Shown: positions 7,810 through 16,690, numbered from the stretch's first letter. The stretch is 64,000 bases of DNA from UTCHB3 sp964625575 (GCA_964625575.1 CAZVBQ010000013.1:27313-91312); one strand, 5' to 3'. The notes: generated by a model from the sequence alone, not told the origin. Numbers and translations are program-made.

Positions 7810-8372
7810 CTGAGTTCATCCTCAAGATCATTTTCTTTAATCAATTTCTTTAACGCCGTCCGCGACCGGTGCAGAAGAACCTTTACATTCTGTACCGTCG
7901 TGTTCATAACCCCTGCGATCTGTTCGCAGCTCATGTCCTCAAGATAGAAGAGGTTTATCACCGCCGCGTAATTGGGCGGCAGCATCTCGATCAGCTTTTC
8001 AACGATCGCGCCCGTTTCAGTGCCCCACTTCTCAATTTCAACCTCAGTATCAGCAATCTCAATATCTTCATCCATGGTGATCATCGTGCTCTCAACCTTT
8101 CTCCGCTTAACATTCAGTTTCGAAATGGTGGTATTGTACACAATCCGGTAAAACCATGTCGAAAACTTCGCGTCCCCCTTGAACGACCCGATATTCTGAT
8201 AGGCTTTGATAAAGCAATCCTGTAAAACCTCTTCGGCATCCATGCTGTTTTTCAACATCCGCATGATCATCGAGTAGGCTTTGTTCCCGTAACGGTCCAT
8301 CAGCAGGGAAAAGTCGGTGACATTTCCTCTTTTAACTGACGCGATAATCTCAAGATCGTCAAGTTTTTTCAT
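7806..8372 (-). CDS. RNA polymerase ECF sigma factor
   Basis: A 188-residue sigma-70 family protein. Region 2 (about 25-95: EEVLQDCFIKAYQN, FSTWFYRIVYNTTISKLN) contacts core polymerase and the -10 element; region 4 (about 130-180: LPPNYAAVINLFYLEDMSCEQIA, then a helix-turn-helix) contacts the -35 element. Regions 1 and 3 are absent, as expected for ECF members. It is coupled to the downstream anti-sigma gene and divergent from two small membrane-protein genes that start at 8542, which are natural candidates for its regulon. That link is inference. Confidence 0.92.
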   Translation of the reverse strand: MKKLDDLEIIASVKRGNVTDFSLLMDRYGNKAYSMIMRMLKNSMDAEEVLQDCFIKAYQNIGSFKGDAKFSTWFYRIVYNTTISKLNVKRRKVESTMITMDEDIEIADTEVEIEKWGTETGAIVEKLIEMLPPNYAAVINLFYLEDMSCEQIAGVMNTTVQNVKVLLHRSRTALKKLIKENDLEDELR

Positions 8373-8541
8373 ACACTTCTTTAGACCCGGGGTCTTTCGA
8401 AATGGTTACAGCGGAAAATTAAAAATAATGGGACACAATAATAATGATGTCTGAAAACATTTTTTGTTGCCCGGTGTAACCTTTTACTGGTGCCGCTTGT
8501 CTGAAGGTACAGAAGGAATCAACAACAAAAGGAGAAACACA

Positions 8542-8889
8542 ATGCCTTTCGAATTCATGATACCGATTATCCTGTTTTTGGTAACCGGCGCGGTAATAAT
8601 AACGGCCCTCTATCTCCGGTCAAGGGAGAGGGAGATGATCCTTTCAAAGGATTACACGGCAGACGAGATTAAGTCACTTCTCGCGCCCGGTGAGAAGAAA
8701 AAGGGCGCGCTTATAGTAACAGGTATCCTGACCCTGGCTTTCGGGCTCGGAATGATCACCGGCACGCTCGTTAAACAAGCCACAGGCGTGAACGATTACA
8801 TACCATTCATAATGTTCACTTTCGTTGGCGCGGGTCTGATTGTTTCATATTATGTCAGGGAAAAGCTGAACAAAAAGGAAGGGGCCTGA
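8542..8889 (+). CDS. small membrane protein, first of a paralogous pair
   Basis: A 115-residue protein with three predicted membrane helices: IPIILFLVTGAVIITALYL (about 8-26), a middle one near 55-73 and a C-terminal one near 86-102, ending in a basic tail. The frame is open upstream to a TTG at 8464, but GGAG at 8531-8534, 7 bases before ATG 8542, fixes this start. It is clearly related to the next gene: both have P-I-I-L-F-x-V-x-G-A-V-I-I near the start and GAGLIVS-Y/H-Y-x-R near the end. It resembles the DUF6249-type small proteins that neighbour ECF sigma genes in Bacteroidota, but I cannot confirm that. Function unknown. Confidence 0.75.
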   Translation: MPFEFMIPIILFLVTGAVIITALYLRSREREMILSKDYTADEIKSLLAPGEKKKGALIVTGILTLAFGLGMITGTLVKQATGVNDYIPFIMFTFVGAGLIVSYYVREKLNKKEGA

Positions 8890-8890
8890 T

Positions 8891-9244
8891 ATGACAGACG
8901 CAATCATTCCGATCATCCTTTTCATGGTAATTGGCGCTGTAATAATAGCGGGAATCGCTTTCAGGCACGTCGAGAAGAGAAAACTCCTCGAAAAAGATCT
9001 GCCGGCAGATGACCTGTACAATCTTCTGGGTGTTGACAGACAAATGCCGCACTCATACTGGCTGGCGGTTTCAGGTACAGTATTGATCTTCTTCTCGTTC
9101 GGAATTGGTGCCGCCCTCTGGCTCGACCGCCTCACCAGCGAAGACGCCCTTTCAGGAATGGCAGTTTGCCTCTTCACCGGCGCGGGACTGATAGTCTCTC
9201 ACTACTACCGTAACCACCTGGCGAGGAAACAGGCACACGGATAA
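8891..9244 (+). CDS. small membrane protein, second of a paralogous pair
   Basis: A 117-residue paralogue of the preceding gene, starting 1 base after its stop, so the two are one transcript. It has the same topology: helix 1 (IIPIILFMVIGAVIIAGIAF), a short cytoplasmic stretch with KDLPADDLYNLLG that parallels KDYTADEIKSLLA of its partner, then two more helices and a basic C-terminus. A tandem duplication is the simplest origin. The pair is divergent from the ECF sigma gene and ends at a strong hairpin terminator. Function unknown. Confidence 0.75.
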   Translation: MTDAIIPIILFMVIGAVIIAGIAFRHVEKRKLLEKDLPADDLYNLLGVDRQMPHSYWLAVSGTVLIFFSFGIGAALWLDRLTSEDALSGMAVCLFTGAGLIVSHYYRNHLARKQAHG

Positions 9245-9279
9245 CAAGATTACAGAACAATGACTTCCCCAAAAACAAC

Positions 9280-9314
9280 AAAGGCACAAAAGCGATGTGC
9301 CTTTGTGCCTTTTT
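9280..9314. terminator. rho-independent terminator, likely bidirectional
   Basis: AAAGGCACAAA at 9280-9290 pairs perfectly with TTTGTGCCTTT at 9302-9312 (11 bp, 11-base loop), followed by a short T-run and preceded by A-rich sequence. It lies between two convergent transcripts. Confidence 0.85.
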
Positions 9315-9334
9315 AAAACCTCCACAGGATTTTC

Positions 9335-10288
9335 TTACATATCCTGCGACTCAAGCCATCTTTCGGCATCTATAGCTGCCATGCAGCCTGAACCGGCAGC
9401 GGTGACTGCCTGGCGGTAGGTTTTGTCGCAGACGTCGCCGGCGGCGAAGACACCTTCGATGTTGGTGTATGATGTACCGGGTTTAACTTTAAGGTAACCG
9501 CTTTCATCGGTATCGAGAACGCCTTCAAACAGTTTTGTGTTTGGCTGGTGACCGATGGCAATGAATACGCCTTCACATTCATGAGTCTTTGTTTCGCCTG
9601 TCTTGGTGTTTTTCAGTACAACGCCCGTAACGGTTTTTCTTCCGTTTACGTCAGTACCCAAAACTTCGTCAACCACGGCGTTGAGTTCAAATTTTATTTT
9701 CGGGTTTTTCTTCGCGCGCTCAACCATGATCTTCGAGCCTCTGAACTCGTCACGTCTGTGAACGATCACCACTTCTGAAGCGAATCTTGTTAGATAATTT
9801 GCCTCTTCGAGCGCGGTATCACCACCACCGACAACGATGACCCTCTGGTTACGGTAGAAAAATCCGTCGCATGTGGCACAAGCTGAAACTCCGAATCCCA
9901 TGAATTTGCTCTCGGATGTGATGCCAAGAAGTTTGGCGGAGGCACCGGTTGAAACGATAACTGCGTCAGCGGTGTAAATTTCGTCGTAACTTTTTACGAC
10001 AAATGGTCTTTTCGAAAAATCAACTTCTGTAACTTCCTGATATTTCGACTCGGCACCAAATCTGTGAGCTTGTTTTCTCATGACATCCATCAGTTCCGGT
10101 CCTTGAATTCCATGTTCAAAACCGGGATAGTTCTCTACTTCGGTGGTTATTGTGAGCTGCCCACCGGGTTGCATTCCCTCAAAGATCAATGGCGCGAGGT
10201 TGGCTCTTCCTGTATAGATCGCGGCTGTAAAACCTGCCGGACCCGACCCTATAATTATCACTTTTTTGTGATTTGTATTCTCTGACAT
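9335..10288 (-). CDS. trxB: thioredoxin-disulfide reductase
   Basis: A 317-residue low-molecular-weight thioredoxin reductase. It has the FAD motif GSGPAG (14-19), the redox disulfide C137-A-T-C140 (SACATCDGFFY), the NADPH motif GGGDTA (154-159) and the C-terminal FAD contact near GVFAAGDVCDKTYRQ. It moves electrons from NADPH to thioredoxin in the cytosol. The ribosome site GGAG lies just upstream of ATG 10288. It appears monocistronic here and is followed by the terminator at 9280-9314. Confidence 0.97.
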   Translation of the reverse strand: MSENTNHKKVIIIGSGPAGFTAAIYTGRANLAPLIFEGMQPGGQLTITTEVENYPGFEHGIQGPELMDVMRKQAHRFGAESKYQEVTEVDFSKRPFVVKSYDEIYTADAVIVSTGASAKLLGITSESKFMGFGVSACATCDGFFYRNQRVIVVGGGDTALEEANYLTRFASEVVIVHRRDEFRGSKIMVERAKKNPKIKFELNAVVDEVLGTDVNGRKTVTGVVLKNTKTGETKTHECEGVFIAIGHQPNTKLFEGVLDTDESGYLKVKPGTSYTNIEGVFAAGDVCDKTYRQAVTAAGSGCMAAIDAERWLESQDM

Positions 10289-10369
10289 TTATTCTCCAAA
10301 AATTTTTTCTTCAATAAAAGTATGATGCAAAATGAATAATCAATGATTCAAACTTACAACTTTTCCCGG

Positions 10370-11536
10370 TTACAGTAGCCTCTCCACTATCTCGTCACAG
10401 ACGTGATACCCGTCGCGGGTGAGTTTCAGGAATTCCCCTTCCCAAATCAATTTATTTTCGACGATCAGGGGCTCGATAATATTTGCCCGTTCATCAAACC
10501 ATGTTGCCGGCAAACCGCTGCCGATCTGTGAGAAATCAGGCTCAGAACCGGACAACTCCCTGTTTATCTTCAGTCCCCTTCCCCTTAATCCGAGCATTAC
10601 ATACTCTTCGTAGAGGTCATTTTCAGTGAGTTCTTCACTTCCGGCGACGGCTTCACCCCGGTTTTGAACCGACGAGTTGTAAATGCTCAGCGCCGAGTAA
10701 TTCCACCATCGCTTCCCTTCCATGTAGGAGTGTGCGGATGTCCCGAATGAGAGGTAATTTTCGCAATCCCAATAGATCATATTGTGCTTGCACTCATACC
10801 CGGGCTTGCAGTAGTTCGAAACTTCGTAATGTTGAAAACCGTGCTCCGCCAGGTGATCCATGGTCAGCTCGTAAAGACGGGAATCGATCTCCTCATCCTG
10901 AATTTCCACTTCTCCCTTCAACACCATTTTGTTCAGAATGGTGCCCCGTTCAAGTATCAGTGAATACGCTGAAATGTGGGTTATGGGGAGTGAGGTCGCG
11001 ATTTCAAGGTTTTTTCGCCACTTTTCGAGGGTTTGTCCGGGGAGGTTGAATATCAGGTCGAGGGAAATGTCGCAGAATCCGGCTTTTGTCGCTTCATTTA
11101 CTGTTCTTATGGCTGCTCCCGCGTCATGTATCCGGGTAAGGAATTTCAGATCATCAGCATCGAACGACTGGATACCGATACTTATCCGGTTGATCCCCTG
11201 CTCCCTGAAGGCAATAAGTTTCTCGAGCGAGACCGTTCCCGGATTGGTTTCCATGGTGATCTCGGCTTCAGCCGACACTTCAAATGAATTTTTCAGGTGA
11301 GTTATTATCTCGCCGAGATATTCCGGTTCAACGAGAGACGGGGTTCCGCCCCCGAAGTAAATTGTTTTGAATCTGTGGGAATCTGAAAAACGGTTGGCAA
11401 AATGGTCGATCTCGTGCTTCAGATTGTTGAGATAAACCTGCTTGTTATCATCCTTGATTATCGAATAAAAATCGCAGTAGATACATTTGTGGTCACAGAA
11501 GGGGATATGAACGTATAAACCCGCCTCTTTCTTCAT
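10370..11536 (-). CDS. hemW: radical SAM heme chaperone HemW
   Basis: A 388-residue member of the HemN/HemW family. The motif HIPFCDHKCIYCDF gives C14-x3-C18-x2-C21, followed by GGGTPS near 65-70 and the HemN C-terminal domain. HemW carries heme to respiratory enzymes; it is often misannotated as oxygen-independent coproporphyrinogen oxidase. The lack of the N-terminal residues that true HemN needs and the compact start fit HemW better, but the split between the two families is hard to make by eye. It begins 1 base after the recN stop, so the two genes are co-transcribed. Confidence 0.88.
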   Translation of the reverse strand: MKKEAGLYVHIPFCDHKCIYCDFYSIIKDDNKQVYLNNLKHEIDHFANRFSDSHRFKTIYFGGGTPSLVEPEYLGEIITHLKNSFEVSAEAEITMETNPGTVSLEKLIAFREQGINRISIGIQSFDADDLKFLTRIHDAGAAIRTVNEATKAGFCDISLDLIFNLPGQTLEKWRKNLEIATSLPITHISAYSLILERGTILNKMVLKGEVEIQDEEIDSRLYELTMDHLAEHGFQHYEVSNYCKPGYECKHNMIYWDCENYLSFGTSAHSYMEGKRWWNYSALSIYNSSVQNRGEAVAGSEELTENDLYEEYVMLGLRGRGLKINRELSGSEPDFSQIGSGLPATWFDERANIIEPLIVENKLIWEGEFLKLTRDGYHVCDEIVERLL

Positions 11537-11537
11537 C

Positions 11538-13259
11538 CTATCCGAAGAGCCCTTCCCCCTCGATCAACTCCTTCGCGCTTTTAAGTGCCGCTCCGGTGAC
11601 TTCCGAACCGCTGATAAGTTTGGCGATCTCGTTAACTTTTTCACTCGCGCCAAGGCGGTTAATATGTGTTGAAGTGGTGCCTTCCCTCTCAATTTTTACA
11701 ACCGAGAAGTGGATATCGGAAAAAGCAGCTATCTGCGGCAGGTGGGTGATCGCGATGATCTGATGAAATTTCGAGAGTGATTTAAGTGCCGCGCCTACTT
11801 TCTGCGCAATCCTTCCACTAATGCCTGTATCAACCTCATCAAAAACCAGAACAGGGATCATATCCATACCTGCGAGAACTGATTTCAGCGAGAGCATAAC
11901 CCTTGAAACCTCACCACCGGACGCGACTTTTACAAGTGGCTTGGGTGATTCACCCGCGTTGGTAGAAATGTGAAACTCCACGATATCGATTCCATCCCGG
12001 TTGAACTTGAAGTGCTTCCCGTCAACCGAAACATAATTTCTTTCGTTGTGATTCGCTTCTTCCCTTTTCATCTCCACAACAAACTGACCGCTTTTGATCC
12101 CGAGTTCAGACAATTTATCGATAATACCATCCGCGAGTGGCTGTCTGGAAGCCGCGCGCTCTGAAGAGAGACGGGCAGCGATTGTGCCGCACTCTTCCCT
12201 TTTTCGCGCTATCGATTCATTCAGTCTGGCGATGTGACCGGCAAAATTATCGGCAAGATCGATCTCGTTTAGTATTTTCTCCCGGGTCTCGAGCACGGTT
12301 TCGAGTGAACCGCCGAATTTCCGTTTTAACTGGTTTATCGAGACAAGTCTTTCGCGGGTAGCTTCAAGTTTGGTTGGATCAAGATCGATATTTTTAAGGT
12401 AATCCCTTATTGTGTCAGCACTTCCTTGAATCGCGGCAAGTGCCTGATCGAGATCCGCCAAAAGCGGTTCAAAACTGCTGTCAATCTTCGCGAGGGATTC
12501 AACCTCTTTCTTCGAAGAGTAAACCTGGGTGTAGGCGGAGTCATCGCTGTCGTAAAGCTTCGCGAAAGATGAGGAGGTGAGCGACATTAGCCTCTCGGCA
12601 TTTTCAAGGATGTTAAGCTCCTTTTCAAGCTCGATATCCTCTCCCGCTTGTGGGGCAACAGCATCAATCTCTTTCAGCTTGAAAGCGTAGAACTCCCTCT
12701 TTTCCTTAAGTTCATTCCGTTTTGCTTCGATATCCTTAAGTTCATCAAGAAGCCGGAGCAATTCAGCGGATTTTTCCGAAAACTCTTCCTTCAGCGCGCC
12801 GGTTCTTGCAAAACTGTCGAGGTACCCGATGTGGTTGTCAGCGTGAAGTATCGCTTGGTGTTCATGTTGCCCGTGGAGATCAACAAGAGAGTCTCCGATC
12901 TCTTTCAGTACCGCGAGGCTGACCGGCGTGTCATTCACAAACGCGCGGCTGCTCCCTTTCACCGACACTTCCCGCCTGATGATCAGATCATTTCCCCGCT
13001 CAATTCCATACGCGGTGAACAGCTCTTCCAGCTTCGAGGTGCCGTCACCCGGCGTGAACACCCCCTCAACCACTGCTTTTTGCGCGTCACTTCTAACCGA
13101 CTCAACGTACGCCCGGCCACCGAGAATGAGACTAAGGGCATCGAGCATAATCGACTTTCCCGCGCCTGTTTCACCGGTGATGATGTTCAGACCGCGACCA
13201 AATTCTATCGTCACCTCTTTTATCAGGGCGTAGTCTTTAATGTAAAGTGAGGATAGCAT
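11538..13259 (-). CDS. recN: DNA repair protein RecN
   Basis: A 573-residue SMC-like ATPase for double-strand break repair. The Walker A motif GETGAGKS is at 29-36, a long coiled-coil middle follows, and Walker B VLVFDEVD is at about 470-477 with the signature region KVASGGEVSRVML before it. The frame is open 18 codons further (to 13313), but that extension is low-complexity, and RecN proteins normally begin MLxxLyIKdyALI, as here from ATG 13259. The upstream region holds a perfect 14-base palindrome between direct repeats that may be an operator. hemW follows after 1 base. Confidence 0.95.
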   Translation of the reverse strand: MLSSLYIKDYALIKEVTIEFGRGLNIITGETGAGKSIMLDALSLILGGRAYVESVRSDAQKAVVEGVFTPGDGTSKLEELFTAYGIERGNDLIIRREVSVKGSSRAFVNDTPVSLAVLKEIGDSLVDLHGQHEHQAILHADNHIGYLDSFARTGALKEEFSEKSAELLRLLDELKDIEAKRNELKEKREFYAFKLKEIDAVAPQAGEDIELEKELNILENAERLMSLTSSSFAKLYDSDDSAYTQVYSSKKEVESLAKIDSSFEPLLADLDQALAAIQGSADTIRDYLKNIDLDPTKLEATRERLVSINQLKRKFGGSLETVLETREKILNEIDLADNFAGHIARLNESIARKREECGTIAARLSSERAASRQPLADGIIDKLSELGIKSGQFVVEMKREEANHNERNYVSVDGKHFKFNRDGIDIVEFHISTNAGESPKPLVKVASGGEVSRVMLSLKSVLAGMDMIPVLVFDEVDTGISGRIAQKVGAALKSLSKFHQIIAITHLPQIAAFSDIHFSVVKIEREGTTSTHINRLGASEKVNEIAKLISGSEVTGAALKSAKELIEGEGLFG

Positions 13260-13269
13260 GTTTTGAAGT

Positions 13270-13303
13270 GTGAACTGTGACTCGCCGCGGCGAGGTGAAC
13301 TGT
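13270..13303. promoter_or_regulatory. palindrome between direct repeats upstream of recN
   Basis: CTCGCCGCGGCGAG (13281-13294) is a perfect palindrome flanked by two direct copies of GTGAACTGT (13270-13278 and 13295-13303). It ends 11 bases before the recN ATG. It could be an operator or merely a degenerate tandem repeat; it does not match the common E. coli or Bacillus LexA boxes. Confidence 0.3.
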
Positions 13304-13408
13304 ATAATCTCAATTAGTTAAGTTAATCTGCCACAAAAAAACAAAAAGGCGAAAGGGAGAGAAAGAGCTCTCTCCCTTTTACCTTAAAAATTACGGTTTG
13401 GACATTTG

Positions 13409-13840
13409 CTAACTGTCGTAATACGACGAGAGCTCGTGCCCAAGGTATTTCAAGACCGCTCCTATCACGCCCATGTCATCCATGTATCCGAAAAAGGGAA
13501 CCAGATCGGGAATGGCATCGATCGGCGAAATAAAATAGATAAGCCCTACTACGACTATGGCTTTTCTATACCATGACACGAACGGATCTGTCATGTAGTT
13601 TACAAGAGCGATAATGTCACGCACAAAGGATATTTTAGTTCCGCTCTCCTCGAGTTTCTGCCAGATGTTGGCATTAACATACTCGGCTTTCTTTTCGTAT
13701 TCAGCCTCGCTCTCGATGAAATCGAAATTATAATCTCCCTCGTCGCCATTATCCTTCAGACTCCCGTCACTGGGGACATCATGAAAGTCGAGGTGCTCTT
13801 CACCCAGGTGATCCAGGGTCTTGTCTTTTGTTTCTTCCAT
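13409..13840 (-). CDS. YkvA-family (DUF1232) membrane protein
   Basis: A 143-residue protein. Residues 1-55 are acidic and low in complexity. The DUF1232 signature YFISPIDAIPDLVP spans about 102-115 and is followed by FFGYMDDMGV, and the helix KAIVVVGLIYFIS just before it is hydrophobic enough to sit in the membrane. The family's function is unknown. It starts 10 bases after the S9 peptidase stop, so the two are likely co-transcribed. The acidic N-terminal extension is longer than in typical members. Confidence 0.85.
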   Translation of the reverse strand: MEETKDKTLDHLGEEHLDFHDVPSDGSLKDNGDEGDYNFDFIESEAEYEKKAEYVNANIWQKLEESGTKISFVRDIIALVNYMTDPFVSWYRKAIVVVGLIYFISPIDAIPDLVPFFGYMDDMGVIGAVLKYLGHELSSYYDS

Positions 13841-13850
13841 GACAACCTCT

Positions 13851-15890
13851 CTATTTTTTAGTCTCCGGTGTGTAGTGTTTTTCGAACCAGTCGTAAACAG
13901 TCAGCCACCAGAGTCTTGAGTTCTGTGGTTTTGCAACAAAATGAGTTTCGTCGGGGTAATATAAAAATTTACTTTCAATCCCCAAGCGCTGAAGTGACGT
14001 GAAAAGCTGAAAAGCCTGTTCTTCGGGCACTCTGAAGTCTTTCGCGCCGTGAACAACGAGCATCGGGGTCTTGCAATTGTTGATGTAACGGTGTGGTGAC
14101 CACTTTTCGTAATCTTTTCTCTTTTCCCACGGGGTTCCGCCAAATTCCCATTCAGGGAACCAAAGCTGCTCGGTGGTACCAAACATGCTCTCCAGGTTGA
14201 AAACACCGGCGTGCGAAACAAGCGCTTTGAACCTGTTGGTATGACCGGCAATCCAGTTGATCATATATCCGCCGTAAGAGGCACCGGCCGCAAAGGTGTT
14301 GTTCTTGTCGATGTATTTGAAGCTCTTCACAGCGTAATCATAAACATTCATCAGATCGTCGTAAACCTTGCCACCCCAGTCTTTCGAGATCTCGTCGGTA
14401 AACTTCTGACCGTAGCCTGTACTTCCCCTTGGATTTGGTGCAACCACAACATATCCACCCGCGGCGAACATCTGGAGGTTCCAGCGGTAGTGGAAGTCAT
14501 CGTTCCAGTTGCCTTGCGGTCCGCCGTGAATGAGGAACATCATCGGGTACTTTTTGTTCGGATCAAATCCTGCCGGTTTAAGGAGGATCGACTGAACAGG
14601 CGTGCCACCGGCACCCTTCACAGTGAAAGTTTCGATATCGTTCATCCAGAGCTGATTGGTGATCTTCTGGTTAACATAGGTGATCCGCATCAAACCCGAT
14701 CCATCCAGGTTGGCAGAGAACACTTCGAAAGGCATGGTTGAAGCCTGCTTCCTGAAGAAGAACTTTGTGCCGTTGGCAGCGAGGTTAAGATCGGCAATAT
14801 TGTGTCCCTTTATAAGGGTGGAAAGTTTCTTGGAAGCTACATCAACACCATAAACCTGGTTGTAAACTTCGAAAGAAGCTATAAAATAAACCGTTTTGCT
14901 GTCGGGTGACCAAACCAGATTTTCGGCGGAAAGATCGAAACCGGCAGAAACGTCGGTGAGTGAACCGCTCTGTCTGTCGAAGATCATTATCCTTCTTTTG
15001 TCGGCTTCGAAACCTTTTCTTGCCATCGAAGTGAAGGCGATATATTTTCCGTCGGGTGAGTAAACGGGTTCACAGTCGTTTCCTTCACTCTTCGAAATCT
15101 TTACGTGTTTCGCAGTACCACCTTTGAGAACTTCATCCAAGTTGACTGTCCAGATGTCATTGTTGGTGCTTGTAGCAAGGAACTTGTCTTTGTTCGCTGT
15201 GAAAACCGCTTCTTTTCCGTCAGGTGAGAATCCGAAATCATTTTCAGAACCAAGGGCGACAGGTGGCACATCATAATACGCACCAGGGGTCAGTTCGTAA
15301 GCTTTTTTAGAGGAAAGGTCAAGCAGGAAAAGGAGGCTTCTCTTGTCGCCTCTCCATCTGTTGAAGTCGCGGTAGTAAAGTTCGGTGAAAACTGAAGCTT
15401 TAACCTTGCTTTCCTCGGCTTTGAAGTCCCGGGTCGAGTTACATTCATTATCGAGTCCGCATTGGGGGTAAACGGAAGAAGTGAAGAGAACAAACTTTCC
15501 GTCATTTGAAAATTTGAAGGCGTTAACGCCTGATACATAAGCGGTTAACTGCTCCTCGCCCGTGCCATCAGGATTGCAGAGGTAGAGTTGATCGTTAAAA
15601 ATATAAGCAAGCTTGTTAAGCGCGGGCACGAAAGCGGGCGCGCTTTCATCCTTTTCGCTGGTTTTAATTCCTTTCGGAGCCGAGCCATCAGACTTGACCA
15701 CGAAAATGCTGCTGTTACCTTTGTTCAGTTCCATACTGTACACGGAGGAGGCGTAAAAAACCGTGTTCCCGTCAGGGGTAACGGTAATTTTGTTTATCCT
15801 TTCCATTGCCCAAAGATCATCAATGGTCATCAGTCGTTTTTGGGGCATAACGGCAATACTCATCATAAATATGAACAGAAAAACTCTCAA
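13851..15890 (-). CDS. secreted prolyl oligopeptidase-family serine peptidase (S9)
   Basis: A 679-residue protein with a signal peptide (MRVFLFIFMMSIAVMPQ), an N-terminal seven-bladed propeller built from TolB-like repeats such as FSPDGKEAVFT and YSPDGKYIAFTS, and a C-terminal alpha/beta-hydrolase domain. The catalytic triad is S538 in GASYGGYM, D618 in VVHGAKDFRVP and H650 in YPDETHF. HGGPQGNWND supplies the oxyanion region. The start is a TTG at 15890 preceded by GAGAGG; later ATGs would break the signal peptide. It probably degrades peptides in the periplasm or outside, as a dipeptidyl or acylaminoacyl peptidase. Confidence 0.92.
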   Translation of the reverse strand: MRVFLFIFMMSIAVMPQKRLMTIDDLWAMERINKITVTPDGNTVFYASSVYSMELNKGNSSIFVVKSDGSAPKGIKTSEKDESAPAFVPALNKLAYIFNDQLYLCNPDGTGEEQLTAYVSGVNAFKFSNDGKFVLFTSSVYPQCGLDNECNSTRDFKAEESKVKASVFTELYYRDFNRWRGDKRSLLFLLDLSSKKAYELTPGAYYDVPPVALGSENDFGFSPDGKEAVFTANKDKFLATSTNNDIWTVNLDEVLKGGTAKHVKISKSEGNDCEPVYSPDGKYIAFTSMARKGFEADKRRIMIFDRQSGSLTDVSAGFDLSAENLVWSPDSKTVYFIASFEVYNQVYGVDVASKKLSTLIKGHNIADLNLAANGTKFFFRKQASTMPFEVFSANLDGSGLMRITYVNQKITNQLWMNDIETFTVKGAGGTPVQSILLKPAGFDPNKKYPMMFLIHGGPQGNWNDDFHYRWNLQMFAAGGYVVVAPNPRGSTGYGQKFTDEISKDWGGKVYDDLMNVYDYAVKSFKYIDKNNTFAAGASYGGYMINWIAGHTNRFKALVSHAGVFNLESMFGTTEQLWFPEWEFGGTPWEKRKDYEKWSPHRYINNCKTPMLVVHGAKDFRVPEEQAFQLFTSLQRLGIESKFLYYPDETHFVAKPQNSRLWWLTVYDWFEKHYTPETKK

Positions 15891-16221
15891 GGCGCTACCT
15901 CTCTTGTTTCGGAAAAAGCGGTTATTAATGAATGAAAATTTACAAAAAAAAGGCGTAATCTTTCCGTGTGATTTTTAAGCGCCACTTTCAAACAAAAAGA
16001 GGTGGCAGCCGGAGTTCTTCACTCCCGGGGTTACAGAAAAAGCCAAAACCACTGTTAACTGAATATTAGTATCTATTATCCATTATTGGTGCCACAATTC
16101 CTTTTTTTTACCGGGGACAATAAAAAGTTAGAAAAATTTCATTGTTTTTTTACGTTTCATTTTTTTTAATTTGTTACATTGATTTTTAAAAATGAGAACC
16201 GGAATAAGAAGGAGTATCCCC
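15891..16221. other. 331-base intergenic region with two small hairpins
   Basis: No gene is seen. GCCAC/GTGGC (15981-15985 with 16002-16006) and CCGGAGT/ACTCC (around 16009-16025) can each form a small stem. The right third is very A/T-rich, with long T-runs before the acidic gene. No known riboswitch consensus was recognised. Confidence 0.5.
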
Positions 16222-16599
16222 ATGCCAATTATTGATGATTCAGAAATACTGCTCGCGGAAATTTCTGATACTGAAACGCCAGGGTGGCATCTGGCTGAAG
16301 CAATGTACGCGTCACCTAAAAAGAAAAATCTCGACGACGAGATGGGTGATGATGATTTTGACGATGAAGACTTTGAAGATGAAGACCTCGAAGATGAGGA
16401 TTTTGACGAAGACGATGAAGAAGACTTCGGTGACGACTTCGATGAAGAAGATATTGAGGAGTTCCTTGAAGACTATGAAGAGGATGACCTCTACGATGAT
16501 GAGGATTTTGATCCGGACGCGGACGACGAAGATTTTGCCGATGACGATTTCGACGATGATTTCGATGAGGATCCGGGCGCGGATGACGATGAATTTTAG
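16222..16599 (+). CDS. extremely acidic Asp/Glu-rich protein
   Basis: A 125-residue protein of unknown function. Residues about 1-40 (MPIIDDSEILLAEISDTE, then a short KKK patch) are ordinary; from about 42 to the end nearly every residue is D, E, F or Y, in loose repeats such as DDEDFEDEDLEDEDFDED. There is no membrane segment or signal peptide. The frame is open to ATG 16192, but GGAG at 16211-16214 with 7-base spacing picks ATG 16222. A strong terminator follows at 16621, so it is its own transcription unit. It could be a DNA mimic, a metal buffer or a chaperone-like tail; none of these is shown. The same bases read as long open frames on other phases, which are shadows. Confidence 0.7.
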   Translation: MPIIDDSEILLAEISDTETPGWHLAEAMYASPKKKNLDDEMGDDDFDDEDFEDEDLEDEDFDEDDEEDFGDDFDEEDIEEFLEDYEEDDLYDDEDFDPDADDEDFADDDFDDDFDEDPGADDDEF

Positions 16600-16620
16600 T
16601 CATCGTCCCACTTTTTAATA

Positions 16621-16658
16621 AAAAAAGAGGCTGTCTCAACCGGGCAGCCTCTTTTTTT
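16621..16658 (+). terminator. rho-independent terminator after the acidic gene
   Basis: AAAAAAGAGGCTG (16621-16633) pairs with CAGCCTCTTTTTT (16645-16657), a 13-bp perfect stem with an 11-base loop and a T-run. The GC core AGAGGCTG/CAGCCTCT is the same as in the hairpin at 56031-56060. Confidence 0.92.
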
Positions 16659-16690
16659 AAGTAGCAGAGTAACGAAGTCACAGAGTAGCG

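Noticed and set aside
13260..13313. Longer N-terminus of RecN
   Set aside because: The 18 extra codons are low-complexity, and the family starts at the inner ATG.
14211..14741. 176-residue plus-strand frame inside the S9 peptidase gene
   Set aside because: Antisense to catalytic parts of a clear gene, without ribosome site or motif.
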